NCBI RefSeq assembly: GCF_004004555.2
Contig: NZ_SACP01000016.1
Location: 1-64,000 of the forward strand
DNA length: 64,000 nucleotides
Source: Methylobacterium oryzihabitans
Lineage (GTDB): Bacteria; Pseudomonadota; Alphaproteobacteria; Rhizobiales; Beijerinckiaceae
Direction of reading: 5' to 3'
Both the position numbers and the translations under genes were made by a program. Below the pieces are notes generated by a model. It was not told the origin of the DNA, ran no database searches, and saw only the letters and a list, made by a program, of their open reading frames with translations. Below, piece by piece: positions 44,472 through 51,151 of this stretch. Every line of letters begins with the position of its first letter. Position 1 is the first letter of the stretch.

Positions 44472-44704
44472 CTCGGCATCTCCTGGCTCTCGTCGCGGGG
44501 CGGGCGGGCACGGCCCTCGGCGAGGTCGTCGAGCAACTGGGTGAAGCGCTCCGGCACCGGGGCCGCGAGGAGGTTGCCGTAGAGCCGGCGCAGCCCGGCC
44601 CCGATGCGGTCGCGGGCGTCGCCGTCGAGCCCGGGCCGTCCGGACGTCGCGTGATCGCCGGGACCCGCGGGCCGGGCTGGTCGTTCGGGGGCTGGATCGG
44701 TCAT
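44468..44704 (-). CDS. nepR: NepR anti-sigma factor
   Basis: 78 residues from ATG 44704; an in-frame ATG at 44752 would add 16 residues. The core IGAGLRRLYGNLLAAPVPER followed by FTQLLDDLAE is the NepR signature of two helices that wrap the sigma factor. The N-terminus is Pro-rich and disordered. Overlaps the sigma gene by 4 bp, the usual nepR-ecfG operon. PhyR, its antagonist, is normally divergent from nepR but is not found here. Confidence 0.88.
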   Translation of the reverse strand: MTDPAPERPARPAGPGDHATSGRPGLDGDARDRIGAGLRRLYGNLLAAPVPERFTQLLDDLAEGRARPPRDESQEMPR

Positions 44705-45049
44705 CGGGTCGGGCCCTCGGGAGGCGGCCCGCCGGGCCCGGGGAATCCGCATGGAGCGGCCCGGATGCCCGATGAGACACCTGCGTGTTCGGATGGCGCC
44801 CCAATAAAGCCCGGACTTTTAATGGTCCGTGAAACCACCGTTCATGATATTTTAATCCGCACGACGCGGATGAAGCTTGGCTTGATTAGAGCTTGTCGTC
44901 AGATCGGCTGCTCCGAGCTTGGCCGGAACTGCGCTGGCCGAGGCGGGCCCCCGGGGGGCTGTGACATAAGTGGCGGTGTGGCGCGGACGCGCTTGCCCCG
45001 ACCGGCGCGGGGACTAACCTGCGGCACAGTTCAGAGACGGGGAGTTCCC
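44705..45049. other. Gap between nepR and the Cys-rich gene
   Basis: 345 bp with no convincing gene. The segment about 44805-44885 is AT-richer (CAATAAAGCCCGGAC, TTTTAATGGTCC, GATATTTTAATCCGC) and probably holds promoters in both directions. No GGAAC-N16/17-CGTT pair was found by eye in the nepR direction. Confidence 0.45.
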
Positions 45050-45328
45050 TTGGATTCGCAGCCGCTCCGCGCGCGGGCCGTTCTCGCGGCCCTCTTCACC
45101 GCCCTCGTGGCGACGCCGGCCCTCGCCCAGCGGGACGATCCCGGCCTGCAGATGCACTGCGCCGGCGACTACTTCCAGTTCTGCGCCGGGGCTGATCCGG
45201 ACAGCCCGGAGGTCGAACGCTGCTTCGCCCGCAACCGGACCCGCCTCTCGGCGGCCTGCAAGGCGGCGATCGGCGCCTTCGACCGGGGCGAATCGACCAG
45301 CAGCGCCGGCCGCAGCGCGCCGCGCTGA
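45050..45328 (+). CDS. Small Cys-rich periplasmic protein
   Basis: 92 residues from a TTG start at 45050, supported by ACGGGGAG 6 nt upstream and by the signal peptide it opens (AVLAALFTALVATPALA). The mature part has four Cys: MHCAGDYFQFCAGADPDS, then VERCFARNR and LSAACKAAI. This spacing is like the Cys-rich repeat family related to the GLG1/FGFR repeat, found as small secreted proteins in Hyphomicrobiales. Function unknown; two disulphides are likely. Confidence 0.7.
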   Translation: MDSQPLRARAVLAALFTALVATPALAQRDDPGLQMHCAGDYFQFCAGADPDSPEVERCFARNRTRLSAACKAAIGAFDRGESTSSAGRSAPR

Positions 45329-45361
45329 GTCTCCCCGGCGCCGCCGCCCGACGACGAACGA

Positions 45362-45384
45362 GCCGCCGCGGCCTCCGCGGCGGC
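45362..45384. terminator. Hairpin between convergent Cys-rich and padR genes
   Basis: A perfect 10-bp stem GCCGCCGCGG/CCGCGGCGGC with a three-base loop, 33 bp after the Cys-rich gene and 40 bp before the PadR stop. No T-run on either side. It may terminate both convergent genes. Confidence 0.45.
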
Positions 45385-45424
45385 GTCCAAGACGAGATCC
45401 GGCCCTGCTCCGGCCGGCCGCGGC

Positions 45425-46018
45425 TCAGCTTCGCTCCACCGCCTGCGCGGCCGCGTCGAGGGCGGCCGCGATGGTCGCGGCCTCCGCGGGTGCCAGCGGC
45501 CCCCGCCGCAGGCGCAGGCGCAGGGCGAGCTTCAGGTTCTCCATGCCGCGCACCACCGGGGCCGGCACGCCCTCGCGCCGCCCCCCGGTCCCGACGCGGG
45601 CGAGCAGCTCGTCCACCGCGGCCCGGTTGGCGGCGAGGAACGCCTCGCCCTCCGGCATGATGCGGTAGCGTTTGCGACCGGATTCCTCCGTGTCGACCAC
45701 CGCGTAGCCCATGTCCTCGAGCCAGGACAGCGTCGGGTAGATCACCCCCGGGCTCGGGCTGTAGCTGCCGCCCATCCGCTCCTCGATGGCGCGCATCAGT
45801 TCGTAGCCGTGGCGCGGCTGCTCGGCGGTCATCGCCAGGACCAGCAGCCGCAGCTCGCCGTAATCGAACATCCTGCCGCCCCGGCGGGCGCCATGGCGCC
45901 CGCCGCGATGATCGTCGTGGGAATGACGGTGGTGATGGGGCCCGCGGCGCGGATGCTCGTCCGAACCCTCGAAGGCGGCGAGGTGACGGTCCGGACCGTC
46001 GTCGTGTCTGTGCTTCAT
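45425..46018 (-). CDS. PadR family regulator with His-rich N-terminus
   Basis: 197 residues from ATG 46018 (alternatives at 46030 and 46054 would add 4 and 12). Residues 1-50 are extremely His/Arg/Asp-rich (about 15 His, for example HHHRHSHDDHRGGRHG), a likely metal-binding arm. The winged helix then reads LRLLVLAMTAEQPRHGYELM, SPSPGVIYPTLSWLEDMGYAV and SGRKRYRIMPEGEAFL, diagnostic of PadR. The architecture parallels E. coli YqjI, a nickel-sensing PadR with a metal-binding N-terminal extension (known), so metal control is plausible here. A perfect palindrome lies just upstream. Confidence 0.88.
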   Translation of the reverse strand: MKHRHDDGPDRHLAAFEGSDEHPRRGPHHHRHSHDDHRGGRHGARRGGRMFDYGELRLLVLAMTAEQPRHGYELMRAIEERMGGSYSPSPGVIYPTLSWLEDMGYAVVDTEESGRKRYRIMPEGEAFLAANRAAVDELLARVGTGGRREGVPAPVVRGMENLKLALRLRLRRGPLAPAEAATIAAALDAAAQAVERS

Positions 46019-46033
46019 GCACCATGACATACA

Positions 46034-46066
46034 TCGCGATATATCGACTTTCAAGATATATCGCGA
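46034..46066. promoter_or_regulatory. Perfect 12-bp inverted repeat, probable PadR operator
   Basis: Arms TCGCGATATATC (46034-46045) and GATATATCGCGA (46055-46066), spaced by 9 bp, perfect match. It is 16 bp from the PadR start codon on the minus strand and 192 bp before the lipoprotein start, in the divergent promoter region. AT-rich dyads of this type are the usual PadR operators, so autorepression is likely. Confidence 0.8.
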
Positions 46067-46257
46067 CCGGTCGCGGCACGGTCGCGGGCTCGTCCGTCGC
46101 GCCGCCGGTCCGCCCGGCCTCCGGGCCGGGATCTGCGGCTTCCCGGCAACACGACGGCGAAAAGGCGGCGTTGGATCCCCTGGGGAAGCCGGAAGCGCGG
46201 CCGCGGCCTTGGCGGGATCGCATTTCGCGGGGAAGGGCAGGCATCCACCGGGACCCG

Positions 46258-46881
46258 ATGATGCCGCGCCAGCTTCTCCGCACCGCCACCGTTCTGGCCT
46301 TCGCCGCGAGCCTCGGCGCCTGCGCCTCGTCGCGCTTCGACGACCGGGGCTTCTCCGCCCCGCGTACGCCGCCCCGGGCCCGGCCGCTGCCGGTCGATCC
46401 GGAGCCGGATTTCGGCACGCCCGGCCTGTCCTCCGGGCCGGTGACCTCGGCGCCCCTGGCGCCGCCTCCCGGTGCCTCCGCCGCGCCGCCGGACGCGGTC
46501 GTCGCCAATCCGGGCGGCCCGGTCATGGCCGAACCGTCGCCGCCGCCGGTGCAGCAGCAGGCCGCGGTCGCGCCGCCCCCGCCGCCGGTGAGTTCGGGCG
46601 GCGGGCGCTCGGCGGTGGTCGGCGGCTGGACCGCCAAGGACGCCACCGGGGCGAGCTGCCGGGTGGTGCTCGCCAGCACGCCGGCCCTCGACCTCTACAA
46701 GGCGTCGTCGAGCGGCTGCGCCAACAAGGACCTCGCCAAGGTCTCGGCCTGGGACTACCGCGACGGCGAGGTCTACCTCTACCAGCCCGGCGGCACGGTG
46801 ACGGCGCGCCTGCGCCCGGCCGGCGGCGCCATGGACGGCGCCCTGTCGAAGTCCGGCGCCCCGCTGGCGATGGTGCGCTGA
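46258..46881 (+). CDS. Omp19-type lipoprotein with protease-inhibitor (AprI/Inh) domain
   Basis: 207 residues starting at ATG 46258 (or the adjacent ATG 46261). Lipobox LGAC ends the signal peptide, so a diacylated Cys anchors it in a membrane. A long Pro/Ala-rich linker (residues about 25-115, PPPPPVSSGGG) is followed by a beta-barrel AprI/Inh domain (VVGGWTAKDATGASCRVVL, then LAKVSAWDYRDGEVYLYQPG). Brucella Omp19 has this layout and inhibits host proteases. A similar function here is inferred. Divergent from the PadR gene, sharing its regulatory gap. Confidence 0.83.
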   Translation: MMPRQLLRTATVLAFAASLGACASSRFDDRGFSAPRTPPRARPLPVDPEPDFGTPGLSSGPVTSAPLAPPPGASAAPPDAVVANPGGPVMAEPSPPPVQQQAAVAPPPPPVSSGGGRSAVVGGWTAKDATGASCRVVLASTPALDLYKASSSGCANKDLAKVSAWDYRDGEVYLYQPGGTVTARLRPAGGAMDGALSKSGAPLAMVR

Positions 46882-46959
46882 CCGCGCGTCCTGGCGCCTT
46901 GACGCGCTGCGGCCACCGGCCGACACAGCCCTGCCGCGCCGCGCTCGAGGAGGGATGCC

Positions 46960-48039
46960 ATGTCCACGCTCGCCGAGGAGGTCGCCCGCGAGTTCGGCTC
47001 GCCGGCGGTGATGATCGACCTCGACCGGGTCGAGGCCAACATCGCCCGGCTCCAGGCCGCCTGCGACGGCGCCGGCCTGCGCAACCGCCCGCACATCAAG
47101 ACCCACAAGAGCCCGGTCCTGGCGAAGCTCCAGGTCGCGGCCGGCGCGCGCGGGCTGACCTGCCAGACCCTCGGCGAGGCCGAGGTGATGACCGGGGCCG
47201 GCCTGTCCGACCTGCTCATCAGCTACAACCTCGTCGGCGCCCACAAGCTCGCCCGGCTCGCCGCCCTGCTCCGGCGCACCGCGCTCACCGTCAGTGCCGA
47301 CCATCCGGCGGTGGTGGCGGGTCTCGCCGAGGCCGCGGCGGCGGCCGGGCGCCCCCTCGACGTGGTGGTGGAATGCGACACCGGCCGCGGCCGGGCCGGG
47401 GTGACGCGGCCCAGGGAAGCCGTGGCGCTCGCCCGCGCGATCGCGCAGGCGCCGTCGCTGCGCTTCGCCGGCCTGCTGCTCTACCCGCCCGAGGGCGGCG
47501 CGGCGGCGACCAGCGCCTTCCTCGACGCCGTGCGGCCGGGGCTGGCGGAGGCGGGCCTGGAGGCCGGCATCGTCTCGACCGGCGGCACGCCGAACCTGCG
47601 CGACCTCGGCGCGGTGGCGGGCGCGACCGAGCACCGCTCGGGCACCTCGATCTTCAACGACCGGATGATGATGGCCTGCGGCGCCGCCCGCCTGGAGGAT
47701 TGCGCCCTCGACGTCGTCGCGACGGTGGTGAGCCGGGCGACCGCCACCCGCGGCGTGCTCGATGCCGGCTCGAAGACCCTCACCGCCGATCCCGGCGGCG
47801 GCCTCGACGGCCACGGCCTGATCCGCGAATACCCCCAGGCCCGCATCGGCAAGCTCGCCGAGGAGCATGGCTTCCTCGATCTCTCGGCGTGCCCGGCCGC
47901 CCCGGAGGTCGGCACGGTCGTGCGGGTGGTGCCCAACCACGTCTGCGTCGTCGTCAACATGGTCGACCGGCTGGTCGCCACGAAGGGCGGCCGGATCGTC
48001 GGCGAGATCCCGGTCGCGGCGCGCGGGCTGACGGGGTAG
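46960..48039 (+). CDS. PLP-dependent D-threonine aldolase / D-serine dehydratase-like enzyme (DSD1 family)
   Basis: 359 residues, an alanine racemase N-terminal fold III-type PLP enzyme. The PLP lysine lies in NRPHIKTHKSPVLAKLQV, other contacts in EHRSGTSIFNDR. The C-terminal metal site reads VVPNHVCVVVNMVD, with the His and Cys pair typical of the D-serine dehydratase/D-threonine aldolase group. It would cleave or dehydrate D-amino acids such as D-Ser or D-Thr. No partner genes are evident. ATG 46960 follows GAGGAGGG. Confidence 0.85.
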   Translation: MSTLAEEVAREFGSPAVMIDLDRVEANIARLQAACDGAGLRNRPHIKTHKSPVLAKLQVAAGARGLTCQTLGEAEVMTGAGLSDLLISYNLVGAHKLARLAALLRRTALTVSADHPAVVAGLAEAAAAAGRPLDVVVECDTGRGRAGVTRPREAVALARAIAQAPSLRFAGLLLYPPEGGAAATSAFLDAVRPGLAEAGLEAGIVSTGGTPNLRDLGAVAGATEHRSGTSIFNDRMMMACGAARLEDCALDVVATVVSRATATRGVLDAGSKTLTADPGGGLDGHGLIREYPQARIGKLAEEHGFLDLSACPAAPEVGTVVRVVPNHVCVVVNMVDRLVATKGGRIVGEIPVAARGLTG

Positions 48040-48046
48040 GGGGCGG

Positions 48047-48499
48047 TCACCCGGCCGCGACCGTTCCGTCCAACTCCAGCCCCAGCAGCCGCGCCGTCTC
48101 GCCCCCTCCGGCGAGCAGGTCGGCGAGGGTGTAGCGGTCGAGCACCGCGAGGAACGCCGCCAGCGCCTCGCCCAGCGCGCCGCGCAGCCGGCAGGACGGG
48201 GTGATCGCGCAGGCGCCGCCGGCGAAGCACTCGACCAGCGCGAGGTCGTCCTCGGTCCGGCGCACCACGTCGCCGACGACGATCGCCCCGGGCTCCCGCG
48301 CCAGCCGCAGGCCGCCGCCCCGCCCGCGGCTGGTCTTCACCAGACCGAGTTGGCCCAGATGATGCACCACCTTGGTCAGGTGGTTCTCCGAGATGCCGTA
48401 GGCCCGGGCGATCTCGGCGATCGAGGCCTGCCGCGGGGCGCACAGCCCGAGGAAGATCAGGGTGCGCAGGGCGTAGTCGGTGTAGCGGGTCAGGCGCAT
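48047..48499 (-). CDS. nsrR: NsrR-type nitric-oxide-sensing Rrf2 repressor
   Basis: 150 residues. Rrf2 winged helix (RLTRYTDYALRTLIFLGL, SIAEIARAYGISENHLTKVVHHL, LVKTSRGRGGGLRLAREP) followed by the Fe-S cluster Cys in ECFAGGACAITPSCRLRGAL (C-x5-C-x5-C). NsrR senses NO through that cluster and represses NO-detoxification genes. Here it is divergent from hmp with palindromic operators between the genes. The identification rests on the sequence plus the adjacent flavohaemoglobin. Confidence 0.92.
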   Translation of the reverse strand: MRLTRYTDYALRTLIFLGLCAPRQASIAEIARAYGISENHLTKVVHHLGQLGLVKTSRGRGGGLRLAREPGAIVVGDVVRRTEDDLALVECFAGGACAITPSCRLRGALGEALAAFLAVLDRYTLADLLAGGGETARLLGLELDGTVAAG

Positions 48500-48520
48500 C
48501 GCAGGTGTCCGTCAGCCCCA

Positions 48521-48543
48521 AAGATGGATTCGGTTTGCATCTT
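48521..48543. promoter_or_regulatory. NsrR-type operator 1
   Basis: AAGATGGATTCGGTTTGCATCTT, a dyad with AAGATG and CATCTT half-sites spaced by 11 bp, matching the 11-1-11 NsrR motif. It lies 22 bp before the nsrR start and 51 bp before hmp, so it can control both. Confidence 0.85.
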
Positions 48544-48560
48544 TTCATCCCCGGTGGCAT

Positions 48561-48583
48561 AAGGTTCATGTCGAATGCACCTT
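48561..48583. promoter_or_regulatory. NsrR-type operator 2
   Basis: AAGGTTCATG...ATGCACCTT, an imperfect copy of the same 23-bp palindrome. Its centre is 40 bp (about four helical turns) from operator 1, on the same face of the helix. It lies 11 bp upstream of the hmp start, where bound NsrR would block initiation. Confidence 0.8.
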
Positions 48584-48593
48584 TGAGGCGCCG

Positions 48594-49832
48594 ATGCCCG
48601 CACCGCTCTCCCCCGAAACCCGCGCCCTCGTCAAAGCCACCGTCCCGGCGCTCGAGGCGCACGGCCTCGCGATCACCCGGCGGATGTACGAGCGCCTGTT
48701 CGAATCCGCCGCGATGCGCGAGCTGTTCAACCAGTCGCATCACGGCGAGACGGGCTCGCAGCCGAAGGCGCTCGCCGCCGCGGTCCTGGCCTATGCCCGC
48801 CACATCGACGACCTCGGGCCACTCGTCGGCGCGGTCGAGCGGATCGCCCACAAGCACGTCGCCCTCGACATCCGGCCCGAGCACTACCCCTTCGTCGCCG
48901 ACGCGCTCCTCGGGGCGATCGGCGACGTGCTCGGGGAGGCGGCGACGCCGGAGATCCGCGCCGCCTGGGGCGAGTCGTACTGGTTCCTGGCCGAGCTGCT
49001 GATCGGCCGCGAGGCGGCGATGTACCGCGACCTCGCCGGCCAGCCGGGCGGGTGGACCGGCTGGCGCGACTTCACGGTCGCGGCGGTGACGCCGGAGAGC
49101 GAGACCATCCGCTCGTTCACCCTGATCCCGACCGATGGCGGGCCGGTCGTGCCGCACCGTCCCGGCCAGTATCTCGGCCTGCGCCTGGACCTGCCGGAGC
49201 GGGGCGTGCTCAAGCGCAACTACTCGGTCTCCTGCGCGCCGAACGCCCGGAGCTACCGCATCTCGGTCAAGTGCGAGGCCGGCGACGGCGCGGCGCCGGG
49301 CGTCGTCTCGAACTGGCTCCATGACGGCGCCGGTCCGGGCACGGTGGTGGCGCTGGCGCCGCCCTCGGGCGAGTTCGTGCTGGAGGAGGGGGCGGGGCCG
49401 GTGGTGCTGGTGAGCGGCGGCGTCGGCCTCACCCCGCTCCTTAGCATGCTGGAGGCGAGCGCCGCGGCGGCGCCGGACCGGCCGGTCTGGTGGGTGCACG
49501 CCACCCGCGACGGCGCCACCCACGCCTTCGGCGAGCGGGTGCGCGCCCTGGCGGCGGTGGCACCGGGTCTGCGCCGCCACGTCGTCTACGAGGCGCCGCG
49601 GCCTCAGGATCGGGCGGGGCACGATTACGACGCCGTCGGCCGGATCGATGCCGAGTGGCTGGCCCGGCACACGCCGCTCGCCGAGGCGACGGTCTACCTG
49701 TGCGGTCCCAGGCCGTTCCTGCACGCCCTCGCGGGCGGCCTCCTCGCCCGGGGCGTCCCGGCGGCGCGGCTGCGGCACGAGTTCTTCGGGCCCGCCGACG
49801 AGGTGCTGGGCGAGCCGGCCCTGGCGGCCTGA
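48594..49832 (+). CDS. hmp: Flavohaemoglobin nitric oxide dioxygenase
   Basis: 412 residues, standard length. Globin domain (1-150) with the distal Tyr32 (MYERLF) and proximal His88 (IAHKHVALDI). FAD domain with RNYSVSC, then the NAD-binding domain (SGGVGLTPLLSML, YLCGPRPF, HEFFGP). It converts NO and O2 to nitrate using NADH. Divergent from nsrR, and the two operators lie in its promoter. Converges with a glycosyltransferase gene 9 bp after the stop. Confidence 0.95.
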   Translation: MPAPLSPETRALVKATVPALEAHGLAITRRMYERLFESAAMRELFNQSHHGETGSQPKALAAAVLAYARHIDDLGPLVGAVERIAHKHVALDIRPEHYPFVADALLGAIGDVLGEAATPEIRAAWGESYWFLAELLIGREAAMYRDLAGQPGGWTGWRDFTVAAVTPESETIRSFTLIPTDGGPVVPHRPGQYLGLRLDLPERGVLKRNYSVSCAPNARSYRISVKCEAGDGAAPGVVSNWLHDGAGPGTVVALAPPSGEFVLEEGAGPVVLVSGGVGLTPLLSMLEASAAAAPDRPVWWVHATRDGATHAFGERVRALAAVAPGLRRHVVYEAPRPQDRAGHDYDAVGRIDAEWLARHTPLAEATVYLCGPRPFLHALAGGLLARGVPAARLRHEFFGPADEVLGEPALAA

Positions 49833-49841
49833 TCGCGGGGT

Positions 49842-50939
49842 TCAGGCACCGCGCCAGCGTCCCGCCGCCCGCGAGATTCGACCGCGCAGCGCCCCGGCAT
49901 AGGAGCGCAGCCCCTGTCCCGCCCGCGGGCGCGCAAGGCCGTCGCGGGCGTCGAGGTCGTCGAACGCCTCGGCCCGGGCGACCAGCTCCGCCGCCACCGC
50001 CCGCGGGTCGGGGATCGTCCAGCGGAACTCGAAGCCCTCGGCCGGCGCGTAGCGGGTGCCGTCGAGGTGGTAGTAGCGGGCGGTGGTTCCGGCGAGGCGG
50101 TCGATCAGCGCGAAGTTGCTGTTGACCGCCGGCATCCAGTTGAGGCCCAGCACGCGCCGGCCGGGTGCCGCGAAGATCGTGGTGTGGAACGCCGAGCCGG
50201 TCGAGCCGAGGATCAGCCGGCGCCGGCTGAGCAGCCGCACCTGCTCGCCGAAGGCGAGGCGCTCCGGATAGGCGATCTCGACGCCGCGCCGGTCGAGTTC
50301 GGCCACGAGGTCGTCCTCGTTGGCGATCCGGGCGATGCCGGTGGCGAGCCGGCTCTTCGACAGGTAGAGCGGGCGCGCGTCGGCATCGGTCTCGGCGGAG
50401 TCGTGGAAGCCGGCCCCGATCTCCCGGCACAGGGTCCCGAACACCGCGTGCGCCTCGACCTGGGCCCGGAACGCCGGCTCCGGCACGATCAGCCGGCCGA
50501 TTCGCACCGGCTCCTCGAAGGCGACGAGATCCTCCGGGGCGAGGCCGAGCCGCCCCAGGATGGCGCGCAGGAAGTCGAGGGCGCCGAAGGCCGGCAGCGG
50601 ATCGAAGGTGTGGATCAGGAGCCGCGGCCGCGGGCCGTCGTGCCCGGCGAGCGGCCACAGCCGCGACAGCGTGTCGACGATGACGTGCCCGTAATGCGGC
50701 ACGAGGTGACCGAGATAGAGGTACTCGCCGTCGGGCGCCGCCGGCAGGCCGGCCGGGTCGGGGGAGGGGCCGTCAACGCCGTCGGGACCGAGCCGGCCGT
50801 CCGGGCCGAACACGCCCCACGAGCCCTCGAAGCGGTGCGGCAGGTAGACCGCGTCCGCCACCTCCCGCACGACCGGGAGGTCGTCGCGCAGCGCACACTC
50901 GCCCCACCAGTCACGGCAGCGTCGTAGCCTCGTCGTCAT
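49842..50939 (-). CDS. Glycosyltransferase family 61 protein
   Basis: 365 residues from ATG 50939 (in-frame ATGs at 50966 and 51128 would add basic, Pro-rich sequence without a clear ribosome site). The GT61/DUF563 core includes GEYLYLGHLVPHYGHVIVD, ARPLYLSKSRLA, and the sugar-binding LGSTGSAFHTTIFAAPG and NWMPAVNSNFALID. Such enzymes transfer sugars in cell-surface glycan synthesis. No companion glycan genes sit next to it. The acceptor is unknown. Confidence 0.83.
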   Translation of the reverse strand: MTTRLRRCRDWWGECALRDDLPVVREVADAVYLPHRFEGSWGVFGPDGRLGPDGVDGPSPDPAGLPAAPDGEYLYLGHLVPHYGHVIVDTLSRLWPLAGHDGPRPRLLIHTFDPLPAFGALDFLRAILGRLGLAPEDLVAFEEPVRIGRLIVPEPAFRAQVEAHAVFGTLCREIGAGFHDSAETDADARPLYLSKSRLATGIARIANEDDLVAELDRRGVEIAYPERLAFGEQVRLLSRRRLILGSTGSAFHTTIFAAPGRRVLGLNWMPAVNSNFALIDRLAGTTARYYHLDGTRYAPAEGFEFRWTIPDPRAVAAELVARAEAFDDLDARDGLARPRAGQGLRSYAGALRGRISRAAGRWRGA

Positions 50940-51151
50940 CCGGTCCCGTTCCGTCCTCGGCGGCATATGGCGCCCCGGCGGGGGCGGGGCAATCGGGGGC
51001 GGCGGTACCGGGGCGACCGTCACCGGGGCGACCCGGCCCCGGCGAATCGGCGCGCCGACGCGCCTTTCCGCTTGCCCGCCCCGGGCGCGGCTCCCCATGA
51101 TGCCGGCCTCCGCTCCACGATTCCGCACCCGGGAGAGGCGCCCCGCCGCCG

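Noticed and set aside
40608..44582. A 1324-codon open frame on the + strand opposite the giant glycosyltransferase
   Set aside because: It runs antisense across three real genes, is rich in Arg/Gly/Asp/Val repeats with no domain, and arises because third codon positions of the opposite strand are nearly all G or C. The minus-strand protein has clear GT motifs.
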